From a virus: DNA of 38,091 bases. The stretch lies in IMG/VR virus record IMGVR_UViG_3300014501_000010, positions 1-38,091 of that record. One strand, given 5' to 3'. Below the pieces are notes generated by a model. It worked only from the letters and a program-made list of their open reading frames with translations, searched no databases and had not been told where the DNA came from. The position numbers and the translations under genes were made by a program. Positions 1 through 6,752 of the stretch are shown here, piece by piece. Numbering within the stretch: the stretch's first letter is position 1; every line of letters starts with the position of its first letter.

Positions 1-112
1 CATGTGAGAAGCAGCAGTCATAGCACATCCACTTTCTATCGCATGTGCCACACCATCCAGAGGCTTCCTTGACGAAGTTATGTGGCTTTTTGCAATATTC
101 GCATTCATCCAT
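1..112 (-). CDS. Small Cys-rich zinc-ribbon protein, N-terminal part (duplicate of 37877..38080)
   Basis: This is the first 37 codons of the zinc-ribbon gene described at 37877..38080, present here only because the contig ends overlap. The upstream context of the gene is visible only here: on the minus strand GAGAGG stands 7 bases before the ATG at 112, a good ribosome-binding site. The reading frame runs off the left edge and continues at the right end of the window. Confidence 0.85.
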   Translation of the reverse strand, partial: MDECEYCKKPHNFVKEASGWCGTCDRKWMCYDCCFSH

Positions 113-123
113 CGCCAAACCTC
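1..123. repeat. Terminal direct repeat, left copy (circular contig overlap)
   Basis: Bases 1..123 are identical to 37969..38091. The repeat ends abruptly inside coding sequence, as expected when a circular molecule is assembled and cut at random. It should be counted once when the genome is closed. Confidence 0.95.
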
Positions 124-147
124 TCAAATCTTTTGAATCGAATTGTT

Positions 148-510
148 TTACCCACAGGGTTTAGAAATACGTCTTCGGTCATTAAGTTTTTCAAATGAAC
201 GTTGATCATTGATATTAGCAAGTCGAGGTCGGTAGAATGGCGCATTAGCTTTGATGTTCGTTTTGTTTTTATTTTCCCCTTCTTTTGTCTTGGCGCGCTC
301 ATAAAGCTCCATGAATTGCTGTTGCTGCTGTTTTAGTTTTTGTATTGTATTTGGGAATTTTCGATATTCAGCGGAATGTACCTTTTTTTCTATCCATTCC
401 GCTATTTTGCGAAAATAATCCGCATCAAAGCTGAATATAGGGGCTGAAAGCAGGTTGCTATCATATTGCATGAGTATTGGTAGTGGTGGGAAATGAGTTG
501 TGGTTTGCAT
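148..510 (-). CDS. Hypothetical phage protein, 120 aa
   Basis: I do not recognise this protein. It has a Pro/Leu-rich N-terminus, a middle section with a five-glutamine run at about residues 61-65, and a basic, Asn/Arg-rich C-terminus. The middle (about 30-75) looks helical and charged. It sits 3 bases after the stop of the gene at 514..693 in the same leftward unit. Its ribosome-binding site is weak, so translational coupling to the gene before it is likely. It has no signal peptide or membrane segment. Confidence 0.7.
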   Translation of the reverse strand: MQTTTHFPPLPILMQYDSNLLSAPIFSFDADYFRKIAEWIEKKVHSAEYRKFPNTIQKLKQQQQQFMELYERAKTKEGENKNKTNIKANAPFYRPRLANINDQRSFEKLNDRRRISKPCG

Positions 511-513
511 TAC

Positions 514-693
514 TTAGTTTTTTATAAATTTTTTAAATGATTTAGACGCTTTTTCATGTCTTGCAATATTTTTTTCTGTTTCTTTTTTTTGTTTTTCTTT
601 AACCTCTACTTCTGATTTTTTTCTGAAATAATCAGTTTTCTGTTTCAGATTCATTTTAGCTGTATCCTTTTTTTCTTGTGCGGTTATTTTCAT
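514..693 (-). CDS. Small, very basic coiled-coil protein, 59 aa
   Basis: This short gene is read directly from the minus strand. The ATG at 693 is preceded by AAAGGA with about 7 bases between, and the reading frame stops at 514. The product is almost entirely Lys, Glu, Gln and Ala (repeated EKK/KQK patterns) and is expected to be a highly charged helix. It follows the methyltransferase stop at 697 by 3 bases, so the two are probably translated from one message. Function unknown. Confidence 0.6.
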   Translation of the reverse strand: MKITAQEKKDTAKMNLKQKTDYFRKKSEVEVKEKQKKETEKNIARHEKASKSFKKFIKN

Positions 694-696
694 TTT

Positions 697-1959
697 CTAA
701 TCCTTTGTTAAGTCATTCATTATAAGATCATTGCGCTTATATTCGCAACTCATATTCTGTTTTTTTCTGTAATTAATCCATCTATTTACGATCACATCAC
801 AATATGCAGGCGACAATTCTATGCCAAGACATTTACGTCCGAGTTTCTCAGCAGCGATTAAAGTGGTGCCGGAGCCTAAGAATGGATCATAGACGTAATC
901 CCCTTCTTTTGAGTTGTTTGTAATAGGCTTTGCCATGCACATAATCGGTTTTTGTGTGCTATGCGATGTCCTTTCGTCTCCTTCGGAAGACTTGCCACCA
1001 AAGGCATTAAGATTAGATATTTCCCAAACAGTGCTTTCTTTTCGAGATCCCTGCCAATTGTGTTGATGGCCTTTTCTGATGGCGTACCAACACGGCTCGT
1101 GATGCCAATGGTAATCGCCTCGGGAAAGGGCAAAATGTTGCTTTACCCAAATAATCTGTGAAACGATTTCAAATTCTGCTTCCTCAAGGCTTTTCTGTAC
1201 CTCGGAACAGTATTTTCCGGCATGCCAAACATAAGCAACTGACCCTTTAAATAAAGACCAAGCTAAAGCCCAATTAACTTGGCCATCATTTTGCACTTTT
1301 CCTGTAGCTCTACAAGCAACACCTTTTTTTCCTTTAATATCTTTTCTCCATGCCGGATCATATTCCACACCATAGGGCGGATCCGTCACCATTAGGATAA
1401 CTTCTTTGCCATCCAATACACGAGCCACATCATCAGGATTAGTGCTATCGCCACATATAAGTAAATGATCGCCGAGTTCATAGAGATCTCCTAGTTTGGT
1501 TATTGCATCTTCGTCTTTGCAAGGTTCGAGGACCTCTGAATCATCTTCGTCATCCCCTAAAATCGTTTTTGCGTCCGCATCAGCCCCAAGTAGCTGTTGC
1601 TCTGTGAAGCCCCATTTAAGCAAGTCTAGCGGATCCCACTGGTTTGCTAGGATGTCGTCGTCCCAAGCGCCTTGATTGAGATTTAAGCCTATGCATAGGT
1701 GGTCTATGTCGGCCTCGGAGATCTGTTGGTCCGGGACCCAGCATTCAACTTCTTTTACTTTCATTTTCTTAAGGATTTTGATGCGCTGGTGGCCCCCGAT
1801 GATTGTGCGGTCGAGATTTATGATCGGCTTCTCAATTAACCCAAACTTAGCAATCAGGTTGGTCAAGTGCTCGTTTTGTTCTTTTGTTATGTACCGGGGA
1901 TTTTTGGGGTGCTCTTTCAACTCTTTGAGAGGAATTGTCTCTAATTTCCAGTTTATCAT
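697..1959 (-). CDS. ParB-like domain fused to a DNA adenine/cytosine-N4 methyltransferase
   Basis: This is an S-adenosylmethionine-dependent DNA methyltransferase of the DPPY class. Residues about 5-95 form a ParB/Srx-like domain with the IIGGHQR motif (53-59). The methylase follows: DPPYG at 193-197 is the catalytic motif IV, and FLGSGT at 360-365 is the SAM-binding motif I, giving the beta-class order (catalytic motif first). The length of 420 aa is normal for such phage fusions. Its ATG directly follows the stop of the 35-aa membrane protein gene, with GGAG 8 bases upstream. The likely role is protection of phage DNA from host restriction. No cognate endonuclease is seen, so it looks like an orphan enzyme. 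The target base and site cannot be read from sequence. Confidence 0.93.
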   Translation of the reverse strand: MINWKLETIPLKELKEHPKNPRYITKEQNEHLTNLIAKFGLIEKPIINLDRTIIGGHQRIKILKKMKVKEVECWVPDQQISEADIDHLCIGLNLNQGAWDDDILANQWDPLDLLKWGFTEQQLLGADADAKTILGDDEDDSEVLEPCKDEDAITKLGDLYELGDHLLICGDSTNPDDVARVLDGKEVILMVTDPPYGVEYDPAWRKDIKGKKGVACRATGKVQNDGQVNWALAWSLFKGSVAYVWHAGKYCSEVQKSLEEAEFEIVSQIIWVKQHFALSRGDYHWHHEPCWYAIRKGHQHNWQGSRKESTVWEISNLNAFGGKSSEGDERTSHSTQKPIMCMAKPITNNSKEGDYVYDPFLGSGTTLIAAEKLGRKCLGIELSPAYCDVIVNRWINYRKKQNMSCEYKRNDLIMNDLTKD

Positions 1960-2067
1960 TTAATATTCTCCATAAAAATTTATTGCAATCATAAAAGCGC
2001 ATAAACCCATCAAAAACCCAAATAAAACTCCACCAAGAATTAAAAATACTAGAGGAACCTCGATCAT
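1960..2067 (-). CDS. Single-pass membrane microprotein, 35 aa
   Basis: The ATG at 2067 has AAGGA about 8 bases upstream. The reading frame encodes one hydrophobic helix (about residues 5-29) ending in a short polar tail, NFYGEY. The stop codon is directly followed by the ATG of the methyltransferase gene, so this is the first gene of the leftward unit here. Function unknown. A holin-like role cannot be excluded but has no direct support. Confidence 0.6.
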   Translation of the reverse strand: MIEVPLVFLILGGVLFGFLMGLCAFMIAINFYGEY

Positions 2068-2170
2068 AAGATTTTCCTTGTTAAGAAATTCCTTATATAA
2101 CATATGTACATTTTATTTTAGTTGATTTTTTTTGTGCTGCTGTGAGATTTTTTTCTTTTTTAGGAGAAAT

Positions 2171-2458
2171 ATGAACGCAATCCAATTAGAATTTAACGTT
2201 GAAAATGAATGCTATACAGACTTGAAAGTCTCCCTTATGCAAAGGCAGTTGATTGCTATGGAGGATAGCGTCGGCAAAGTACGGCGCAAGCTCTTTGCTG
2301 AGATGGGCGAGATCAAAAAGATGTATGGCGAAATGAAAATCGAAAACGAAAAGCTAAAAGATGCTTTAAGGTTGTTGAATGACGAAAAGACTGAATGGGA
2401 CTATGGACAAGACGGTTATCTCTTTGATGTGTGCGAACGTGCGAAAACAGGCCATTGA
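2171..2458 (+). CDS. Hypothetical coiled-coil protein, 95 aa
   Basis: I do not recognise this protein. The start at 2171 is chosen because AGGAG lies 4 bases before this ATG; upstream in-frame codons have no such site. Residues about 35-80 are a strongly charged heptad-like helix (Lys/Glu/Met-rich), suggesting a coiled coil. It is the first of two rightward genes between two leftward blocks, and diverges from the membrane gene at 2067 across about 100 AT-rich bases in which I see no convincing sigma70 promoter. Confidence 0.7.
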   Translation: MNAIQLEFNVENECYTDLKVSLMQRQLIAMEDSVGKVRRKLFAEMGEIKKMYGEMKIENEKLKDALRLLNDEKTEWDYGQDGYLFDVCERAKTGH

Positions 2459-2603
2459 CCTAAACAAGTTGGCAGTTGACGACCCGGAAAAGGTTATAAC
2501 CATCATCCATGGGGAATATCGCAAGGCTCTAAGGAAGATTCGCAATAAATCTCAATGCGAACAGAAAGAGTCCGCGCCTTCTCCTGCCCATACTCCCATT
2601 TGA
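2427..2603 (+). CDS. Hypothetical small protein, 58 aa
   Basis: The product is basic and helical (about residues 5-40), with a polar Ser/Pro/Ala tail. It overlaps the end of the gene before it by 32 bases and overlaps the 3' end of the converging resolvase gene (2503..2937) by about 100 bases. The ribosome-binding site is poor, so the exact start is uncertain; a longer frame opens at 2379. It could be translated only by coupling, or could be spurious. Confidence 0.4.
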   Translation: MCANVRKQAIDLNKLAVDDPEKVITIIHGEYRKALRKIRNKSQCEQKESAPSPAHTPI

Positions 2604-2937
2604 TACGCTTGTCGCCGTCGGCGTGCCCCTTGTTCTCTCTGGTTTTGCCTTTCTTTGTGACGTATACTACAGATTTACTAGGACATAGGCATGCCCCTAT
2701 CTCGTCTTTGATCCATTTGAATGCCATGCGCAGGTTATCTTCCTCATCCATCGTGCCCGGGGATAGGCGTACCATCTTAACGGTGCATGGCAATTCTATA
2801 GGCCTAGATTCGTGCAGGAAGAGCTGGCGTATGAAGAACTGCTGCTGCCTATGCCTTCGCGTTTTAACGGCCCTATGCTCATATGCGTTCGTTTCATCGC
2901 AGGTCCGAAGTGGTAGTTGCCAGACTATTTTGTTCAT
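2503..2937 (-). CDS. RusA-like Holliday junction resolvase (candidate)
   Basis: RusA-family nucleases cut four-way junctions in phage recombination or replication intermediates. The 144-aa product shows the family layout: DEEDNLRMAFKWIKDEIG at about 64-81 supplies acidic residues (D64, D67) on the family's Asp-Asn-Leu helix, and GDKRIKWEYGQ at about 108-118 follows a second acidic cluster and leads into the final strand SVRIEI. Its ATG overlaps the stop of the replication gene (ATGA). Its 3' end overlaps the converging gene 2427..2603. The match is to the pattern of the family; sequence identity is low, so this remains a candidate. Confidence 0.65.
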   Translation of the reverse strand: MNKIVWQLPLRTCDETNAYEHRAVKTRRHRQQQFFIRQLFLHESRPIELPCTVKMVRLSPGTMDEEDNLRMAFKWIKDEIGACLCPSKSVVYVTKKGKTRENKGHADGDKRIKWEYGQEKARTLSVRIEIYCESSLEPCDIPHG

Positions 2938-3779
2938 AGGGGCTTGATATTAACGCTCTTTAATGCTTTATGCAATATTTCTTTGAAAGTTATCTCTGTG
3001 TAAACGATTGCCAATGGCGTTTTGTATGGGGTTCCGTAGTCAATCTCGACGCATGCGTTTAGCACTGTAACTGTTCCTGTGCTAGATTTCATTCCGTCGT
3101 ACTGCTTGGCATAGGCTTTATTGGAGGCCACTAGGTCGATTTCGTTTTTTGGTACTTCCGGCTTGTTCTGGCAAGCCCATTTGATCGCAGGCGATAACCC
3201 CTTGTTTATCTTGGTTTGTGGGTTTGTAGCCCACTCTATTGCGTTTTTAACGGTATCCGCGTCATAACGCTGCGTGATCTCGATCTTGTCAGAATCCGGG
3301 ATGTCTACATTTTGAAGACATCCGTAAATTCTTGGAAGAGTTTCTTTTTTTGATGGATTTGAAAAAGCAGCAGCAGCACTTTGCTGTTGCTGTTCTTTTA
3401 TATCTTCTTTACTCTCTATATAATGAGAGGGGTGCGGATTTCGACAGGTCTGGGGTGCGGATTTCAGCACCTCAGAGGTGCTAAATAATGATTTGTCATT
3501 TTTTGGAGAAAGGTTTGATTTTAAAACACGTGTTCTACCATCAAAGGATTCTACATAAATGAATCCTAGCTCTTTTAACTTGGAAATACCTTCTTGTATT
3601 TTCCTTTCCCTTTCGTTAAAGAATTCGCATAGATATTCATTTGATGCATAGCAACCATCATCGCCACATAGCGAATGTATTTCTGCCAATAAACAACGCT
3701 CAAAATACGTCAAACGCTTGTCGAGCCAAATTTCTTTTGGGATCCAAATACCGATAAATTTTCTGGATATTTCTACCAT
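2934..3779 (-). CDS. Replication-initiator-like protein with winged helix-turn-helix
   Basis: Residues about 20-95 form a winged helix typical of phage O/DnaD/HTH_36-type replication proteins: CYASNEYLCEFF, a recognition-helix region, then LKELGFIYVE as the wing. A low-complexity linker with Gln and Ala runs (about 130-140) joins it to a C-terminal helical domain (about 150-215). It is followed by a resolvase gene with an ATGA overlap, and a wHTH protein lies upstream. The leader between them is highly structured (see 3781..3893), with AAAGGATAGAG close to the ATG. Probable role: binding the origin and loading a host helicase. No helicase or polymerase is encoded, so replication must use host enzymes. 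Confidence 0.7.
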   Translation of the reverse strand: MVEISRKFIGIWIPKEIWLDKRLTYFERCLLAEIHSLCGDDGCYASNEYLCEFFNERERKIQEGISKLKELGFIYVESFDGRTRVLKSNLSPKNDKSLFSTSEVLKSAPQTCRNPHPSHYIESKEDIKEQQQQSAAAAFSNPSKKETLPRIYGCLQNVDIPDSDKIEITQRYDADTVKNAIEWATNPQTKINKGLSPAIKWACQNKPEVPKNEIDLVASNKAYAKQYDGMKSSTGTVTVLNACVEIDYGTPYKTPLAIVYTEITFKEILHKALKSVNIKPL

Positions 3780-3780
3780 G

Positions 3781-3893
3781 ATTTTCTCTATCCTTTGTTA
3801 AGTGTTTATTTTTATAACAAAAGGATAGACAGAAAATCGCCTTTTTTGCGATCATGCGACTGCATGATAAGTTTGTTCTGTCTATCCTTTTGT
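3781..3893 (-). promoter_or_regulatory. Structured leader with alternative pairings before the replication gene
   Basis: An 18-bp perfect inverted repeat pairs 3817..3834 with 3876..3893. The 41 bases between the arms hold two further hairpins: ATCGC/GCGAT (3836..3840 with 3848..3852, T-rich loop) and CATGC/GCATG (3853..3857 with 3862..3866, 4-base loop). The ribosome-binding site of the replication gene (minus strand ACAAAGGATAGAGAA, 3799..3785) is nearly a third copy of the distal arm. The proximal arm could therefore pair with either the distal arm or the ribosome-binding site. This fits an RNA switch, but it could also be a two-site protein operator or an origin. Confidence 0.55.
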
Positions 3894-3912
3894 ACGAGCA
3901 AAAGGGACCAAT

Positions 3913-3948
3913 TAAGGCCACATCGAAAGGTGTGGCCTTATTTTATTC
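3913..3948 (+). terminator. Hairpin with T-rich tail, probable rightward terminator
   Basis: TAAGGCCACA (3913..3922) pairs perfectly with TGTGGCCTTA (3931..3940) around an 8-base loop. On the plus strand it is followed by TTTTATT, so it would stop rightward transcription, for example read-through from the genes at 2171..2603. Leftward it has no T tract and lies just past the stop at 3943. Confidence 0.5.
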
Positions 3949-4224
3949 AGCGATATCATCCCAACCCGTCATATCAATAATGACCTGTTCATCGTTCTCG
4001 CTGTAGTTCAACAAGCCTTCATTACATAGCTTCCGCAAAGCTGTTCTGAAAGCATTTTTGTTGTAGTATTTTGTTAGATCTTTCCAAGTGATTATCACCC
4101 GGTTAAGATCGTCTTTTTTTTCCCAAAGAAAACAGTACGTTTTAGGGAGCTTATCTAGTATTTGCATCAGAAACATTTTCGGGGGCAATGTTTCTCGCGC
4201 CTCAAAGTCTTGGCGGATCATCAT
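3943..4224 (-). CDS. Small winged-helix protein, 93 aa
   Basis: The ATG at 4224 has AGGA 7 bases upstream; a second ATG follows directly. Residues about 45-88 read as a winged helix: ITWKDLTKYYNKNAFRTAL gives the helix-turn-helix and LCNEGLLNYSENDEQVIID the wing. It is probably a DNA-binding replication or regulatory protein. It lies between the repressor-like gene and the replication gene in the leftward control block, which fits a regulatory or replication-accessory role. It is not assigned to a named family. Confidence 0.7.
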   Translation of the reverse strand: MMIRQDFEARETLPPKMFLMQILDKLPKTYCFLWEKKDDLNRVIITWKDLTKYYNKNAFRTALRKLCNEGLLNYSENDEQVIIDMTGWDDIAE

Positions 4225-4329
4225 CTTGTCGTCCTAAAATACCCTTATTTCAATAAGATATTTTTAATAAAATATTTACTTGACAATAGGGATGATAGCT
4301 ATACCTTTTATTTTTGGGAACAGTTATTT

Positions 4330-4527
4330 TTATTGGACAATCTTTTGAGGTTCTTCTAAAACGTCCACTTCCCCTTGAGTAAATGCCATAATATCTTTTG
4401 CCAATCTCTTGCCCGGTTTTTTACGGCCATGCATGATCAATGACATATAATTACGGTTGCACCCCAGCTGTTTACTGAAGTCAGTAATGCTCAAATCCTT
4501 AATCGCCAAATATACCTTTAGTCTCAT
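4330..4527 (-). CDS. Cro/CI-type helix-turn-helix repressor, 65 aa
   Basis: Residues about 12-45 form a classic Cro/XRE helix-turn-helix: SITDFSKQLGCNRNYMSLIM with the recognition helix at about 22-32, followed by a basic segment GRKKPGKRL. The ATG at 4527 is set by AGGAGG 4 bases upstream. Longer in-frame starts would cross the promoter. The gene is served by a strong promoter (4553..4581) and faces the rightward early block, the usual place for a phage Cro or short repressor. At 65 aa it has no room for an oligomerisation or cleavage domain, so it resembles Cro more than a full CI. Confidence 0.85.
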   Translation of the reverse strand: MRLKVYLAIKDLSITDFSKQLGCNRNYMSLIMHGRKKPGKRLAKDIMAFTQGEVDVLEEPQKIVQ

Positions 4528-4552
4528 AATACCTCCTATGTGGTTTGAATCC

Positions 4553-4581
4553 ATTATAGAGGAAGGGTAAATTTTTGTAAA
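4553..4581 (-). promoter_or_regulatory. Leftward sigma70-type promoter for the repressor-like gene
   Basis: On the minus strand, a -35 TTTACA (4576..4581) is separated by 17 bases from a perfect -10 TATAAT (4553..4558). The start codon of the repressor-like gene is about 25 bases beyond the -10. Confidence 0.8.
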
Positions 4582-4635
4582 GTCTGCTTTATTTTGCATG
4601 TTTTGCACATTTCGCTTTATCTTTAATGTTGCATC

Positions 4636-4644
4636 TGTTATATT
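4636..4644 (+). promoter_or_regulatory. Rightward extended -10 promoter for the early block
   Basis: TGTTATATT matches an extended -10 (TGn followed by TATATT at 4639..4644). The -35 region is poor (TTTATC, 17 bases upstream), which an extended -10 tolerates. TTTTGCA occurs twice between the two divergent promoters (about 4593..4609) and TTGCAT again at about 4629; these are possible operator half-sites. Confidence 0.5.
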
Positions 4645-4645
4645 A

Positions 4646-4751
4646 GGGAGTATCAAAGCAAACATGTCTCCCTGGTGACTGCCCACCAAAGCAGCAGGTT
4701 GTAGCGGTAAGCCTAGATAACCATAACCAAAACACGGGGGCGCAAGCCCCC
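4646..4751 (+). promoter_or_regulatory. Structured 5' leader of the early transcript
   Basis: About 120 untranslated bases separate the predicted start from the first early gene. GGGAG (about 4646) can pair with CTCCC (about 4669). GGTG and CACC can pair across a short loop just after it. GGGGGC-GCAA-GCCCCC (4736..4751) is a 6-bp stem with a GNRA tetraloop directly before the ribosome-binding site. There is no T tract, so this is not a simple terminator. Confidence 0.45.
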
Positions 4752-4769
4752 AACCTAACAGGAGTCAAA

Positions 4770-4961
4770 ATGACTAAATATTATGTGTATGTAAGAAATA
4801 AAAATGAATGGGGCAATTGGTTGCCGTGGGAATATGTCGGTGGCGATGCTTGCGATACTATTGACGAAGCCGAAGGTTTAATAGATCACTGCAAAAAAGA
4901 GTGGGCTAAAATTGAAGAAGATTACCGTAATACTCAATATGAAATTCGGGAGGAAAACTAA
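4770..4961 (+). CDS. Hypothetical early protein, 63 aa
   Basis: This is the first gene of the rightward early block, with AGGAG 6 bases before its ATG. The product is small, acidic and rich in aromatic residues: an N-terminal strand (TKYYVYVRNKNEWG), WLPWEYVGG, then an acidic helix (about 30-60). I do not recognise a family. First-expressed genes in this position often inhibit or redirect host functions, but nothing in this sequence shows that. Confidence 0.75.
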   Translation: MTKYYVYVRNKNEWGNWLPWEYVGGDACDTIDEAEGLIDHCKKEWAKIEEDYRNTQYEIREEN

Positions 4962-5057
4962 ATGAAATGGTTTGCCACTTATATATTACTGCCGTTTGCA
5001 ATGGGTGCAATCGCAGGTTGGATAACAACAAACATACGCTTAAGGAGAAAACCATGA
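4962..5057 (+). CDS. Membrane microprotein, 31 aa
   Basis: The ATG directly follows the stop of the gene before it and is preceded by GGAGG with 8 bases between. Residues about 4-22 (FATYILLPFAMGAIAGWIT) form one membrane helix, followed by a basic tail RLRRKP that should face the cytoplasm. The stop overlaps the next start (ATGA). Function unknown. Confidence 0.65.
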   Translation: MKWFATYILLPFAMGAIAGWITTNIRLRRKP

Positions 5058-5248
5058 AACTAGAATACATCGCTACAAAATGCGACATATGCCAGACACT
5101 AGATGCCACGGTAGACGGCAAAACACAAATGGGTCCTTGGGCCAGCATGTGTGATATGTGCCACTGCCTTTTTGGACGTGGGTTTGGTCCCGGCAAAGGT
5201 CAGAAACTAAAAATAATGACTTTGAAAAACGAAGAAAAGGTAATATGA
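5054..5248 (+). CDS. Small zinc-binding protein, 64 aa
   Basis: Two CxxC knuckles (CDIC at about 12-15 and CDMC at about 37-40) frame a short strand, followed by LFGRGFGPGKGQKL. This pattern, 'GPWA.MC..C' then a glycine-rich 'GxGxGKGQKL', recurs in small phage and plasmid proteins. The start is set by AAGGAG 6 bases before the ATG and by ATGA coupling with the gene before it. Probably a metal-binding nucleic-acid or protein adaptor; the role is unknown. Confidence 0.75.
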   Translation: MKLEYIATKCDICQTLDATVDGKTQMGPWASMCDMCHCLFGRGFGPGKGQKLKIMTLKNEEKVI

Positions 5249-5397
5249 GAATCTTGAAAGACGCAGCGTCAAGAGTAAAACGTCCGCCAAGACAAAATGA
5301 ATCGAGTCGCTGCGCCAGCAATCTTACTGGTGTCGGTGGTTTTATTCAATCCGATTTATATTTAAATAACGAATTTAACACACAGGAGACACTATGA
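5245..5397 (+). CDS. Hypothetical basic protein, 50 aa
   Basis: A short gene joined at both ends by ATGA overlaps with its neighbours. AAAGG lies 4 bases before the start. The N-terminal half is basic (KDAASRVKRPPRQNESSR) and the C-terminal half polar. No family is recognised. Its tight coupling upstream of the recombination protein suggests co-translation. Confidence 0.6.
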   Translation: MRILKDAASRVKRPPRQNESSRCASNLTGVGGFIQSDLYLNNEFNTQETL

Positions 5398-6245
5398 ATA
5401 AGGTTCAGGCACTAGCTACGATTGACGAATCACACAACATTCCAGCGCAAAGTTTTACAAATAAGCAAATCGAAATCCTTAAAAATTCGATCTGCAAGGG
5501 CGTAAGCAACGAGGAATTCGAGATCTTTTTGATGGCTTGTCAAAAGACTCAACTCGATCCTTTTATGAGACAGATATACGCAGTAAAGCGTAAAGCGAAA
5601 AAGCCCGATGGCACATGGGGCGAGACAATGACTATACAAACCGGCATTGACGGCTACCGCCTCATTGCTGAACGTACAGGTTGCTATGCCCCGGGGCCAG
5701 AGCCAACTTATACACAAGATACACAGGGAAATCTATTGTCCGCGTCGGCCTATATTAAGAAACAGACCCGGGATGGCACTTGGCATACAGTATCGGCAAG
5801 CGCATATGCGGACGAATTTGTCCAGACATATACCGATAAAAGCAACGGCGAGAAAAGGCCGATGGGAATGTGGGCTAACATGCCTAGGACGATGCTGGCA
5901 AAGTGTGCAGAAGCACAAGCTCTAAGAAAGGCGTTCCCGGCTGAAATGTCAGGAGTCTACACAAAAGAGGAAATGCAACAAGCCGATCCCGTTGATGTGA
6001 CTCCTAAGATCACCTTAGAGCAGGCTTCAGAGCTTGCCATGATTCTGGGTGATTGCGACGATAAATATAAATCTTGGGTTTACAACTATATTCTAAAGAC
6101 CTACAAAACTGACAATCTATCGGACTTGCCGGCTGATATTTACCAACGCATGAAAGATGCAGCTCTTAAGCAAATGGAAGACAATTACTCCCGACAGACG
6201 GCAGAAAGTAAGTCCCCAGAACTTTTGATGGCCGAGGTAAAATAA
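5394..6245 (+). CDS. bet: Bet/RecT-family single-strand annealing protein
   Basis: Redbeta/RecT proteins coat single-stranded DNA and anneal complementary strands in phage recombination, paired with a 5'-3' exonuclease. The 283-aa product carries the family core: EFEIFLMACQKTQLDPFMRQ (about 41-60), IYAVKR, then MTIQTGIDGYRLIAERTGCY (about 79-98) and the later AKCAEAQALRKAFP segment. The length is normal. AGGAG is 5 bases before the ATG. The partner exonuclease is two genes downstream (6749..7615), giving a standard phage recombination pair. The C-terminal 80 residues are divergent and acidic. Confidence 0.93.
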   Translation: MNKVQALATIDESHNIPAQSFTNKQIEILKNSICKGVSNEEFEIFLMACQKTQLDPFMRQIYAVKRKAKKPDGTWGETMTIQTGIDGYRLIAERTGCYAPGPEPTYTQDTQGNLLSASAYIKKQTRDGTWHTVSASAYADEFVQTYTDKSNGEKRPMGMWANMPRTMLAKCAEAQALRKAFPAEMSGVYTKEEMQQADPVDVTPKITLEQASELAMILGDCDDKYKSWVYNYILKTYKTDNLSDLPADIYQRMKDAALKQMEDNYSRQTAESKSPELLMAEVK

Positions 6246-6424
6246 TGCAATACAACCCAGCACAATTATTTGTCATCAGCCAGTTTGAGGACAAGTGCTC
6301 TGAATATACCGAAATGGTAAAGCACCCCGAGGAGTTAATCCTCGGGGCAATGGCAAGCAAAATATTAGAACTTTATGAAAAGATTGAATACCTAGAAAGG
6401 AGACTGCACCATGTTTCACGATAA
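6245..6424 (+). CDS. Hypothetical helical protein, 59 aa
   Basis: This short gene lies between the annealing protein and 6411..6752, with TAATG overlap at its start and a 14-base overlap at its end. The product is mostly helical, with a coiled-coil-like end (ILELYEKIEYLERRLHHV). Its coding sequence contains a 9-bp perfect hairpin, CCCCGAGGA/TCCTCGGGG (6325..6347), which may be chance or may slow translation. No family is recognised. Confidence 0.6.
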   Translation: MQYNPAQLFVISQFEDKCSEYTEMVKHPEELILGAMASKILELYEKIEYLERRLHHVSR

Positions 6425-6752
6425 CAAATTGAATACTTTAGAATCTGAATTTAAAGAAAATATCGAATCTTATCACATGCGGTTGGATAAAATATCCGAG
6501 GACATTAAAAAATTGGAAAAGATGCTAAAAGATTCGGGTATTGGTGAATTTGAAGTAGAGATTTCTCCCACCCAATCCTTAAGATTTGAAGGATTAAGAA
6601 TCAGATTTTTAGACATGAATACCAATCCTTGTATTAATAGACCTCTTCCTCTAATTGAACAGAAATCTGCTGTTCGCATAGAGGTAGCGCCATACCTTCC
6701 AGATCTTTTCGAAGCCTGTTTAAACCTTGTGAAAAAAGGAGCTAAAAAATGA
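6411..6752 (+). CDS. Hypothetical coiled-coil protein, 113 aa
   Basis: AAGGAG lies 8 bases before the ATG, and the stop overlaps the start of the exonuclease gene (ATGA). Residues about 10-45 are a charged coiled coil; the rest alternates strands (EFEVEISPTQSLRFEGLRIRF) and ends in a Leu-rich helix with a Lys tail. Its place between the annealing protein and the exonuclease suggests a recombination accessory, but no known family is visible. Confidence 0.75.
   Translation: MFHDNKLNTLESEFKENIESYHMRLDKISEDIKKLEKMLKDSGIGEFEVEISPTQSLRFEGLRIRFLDMNTNPCINRPLPLIEQKSAVRIEVAPYLPDLFEACLNLVKKGAKK

Noticed and set aside
1-123. Biological terminal repeat such as those of T7-like phages
   Set aside because: It is short, begins and ends within one gene and is exactly what circular assembly leaves. 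A true terminal repeat cannot be excluded without reads.
105-302. A 65-codon minus-strand frame overlapping 148..510
   Set aside because: It lies in another frame of a better-supported gene, has no ribosome-binding site and would run into the zinc-ribbon start region.
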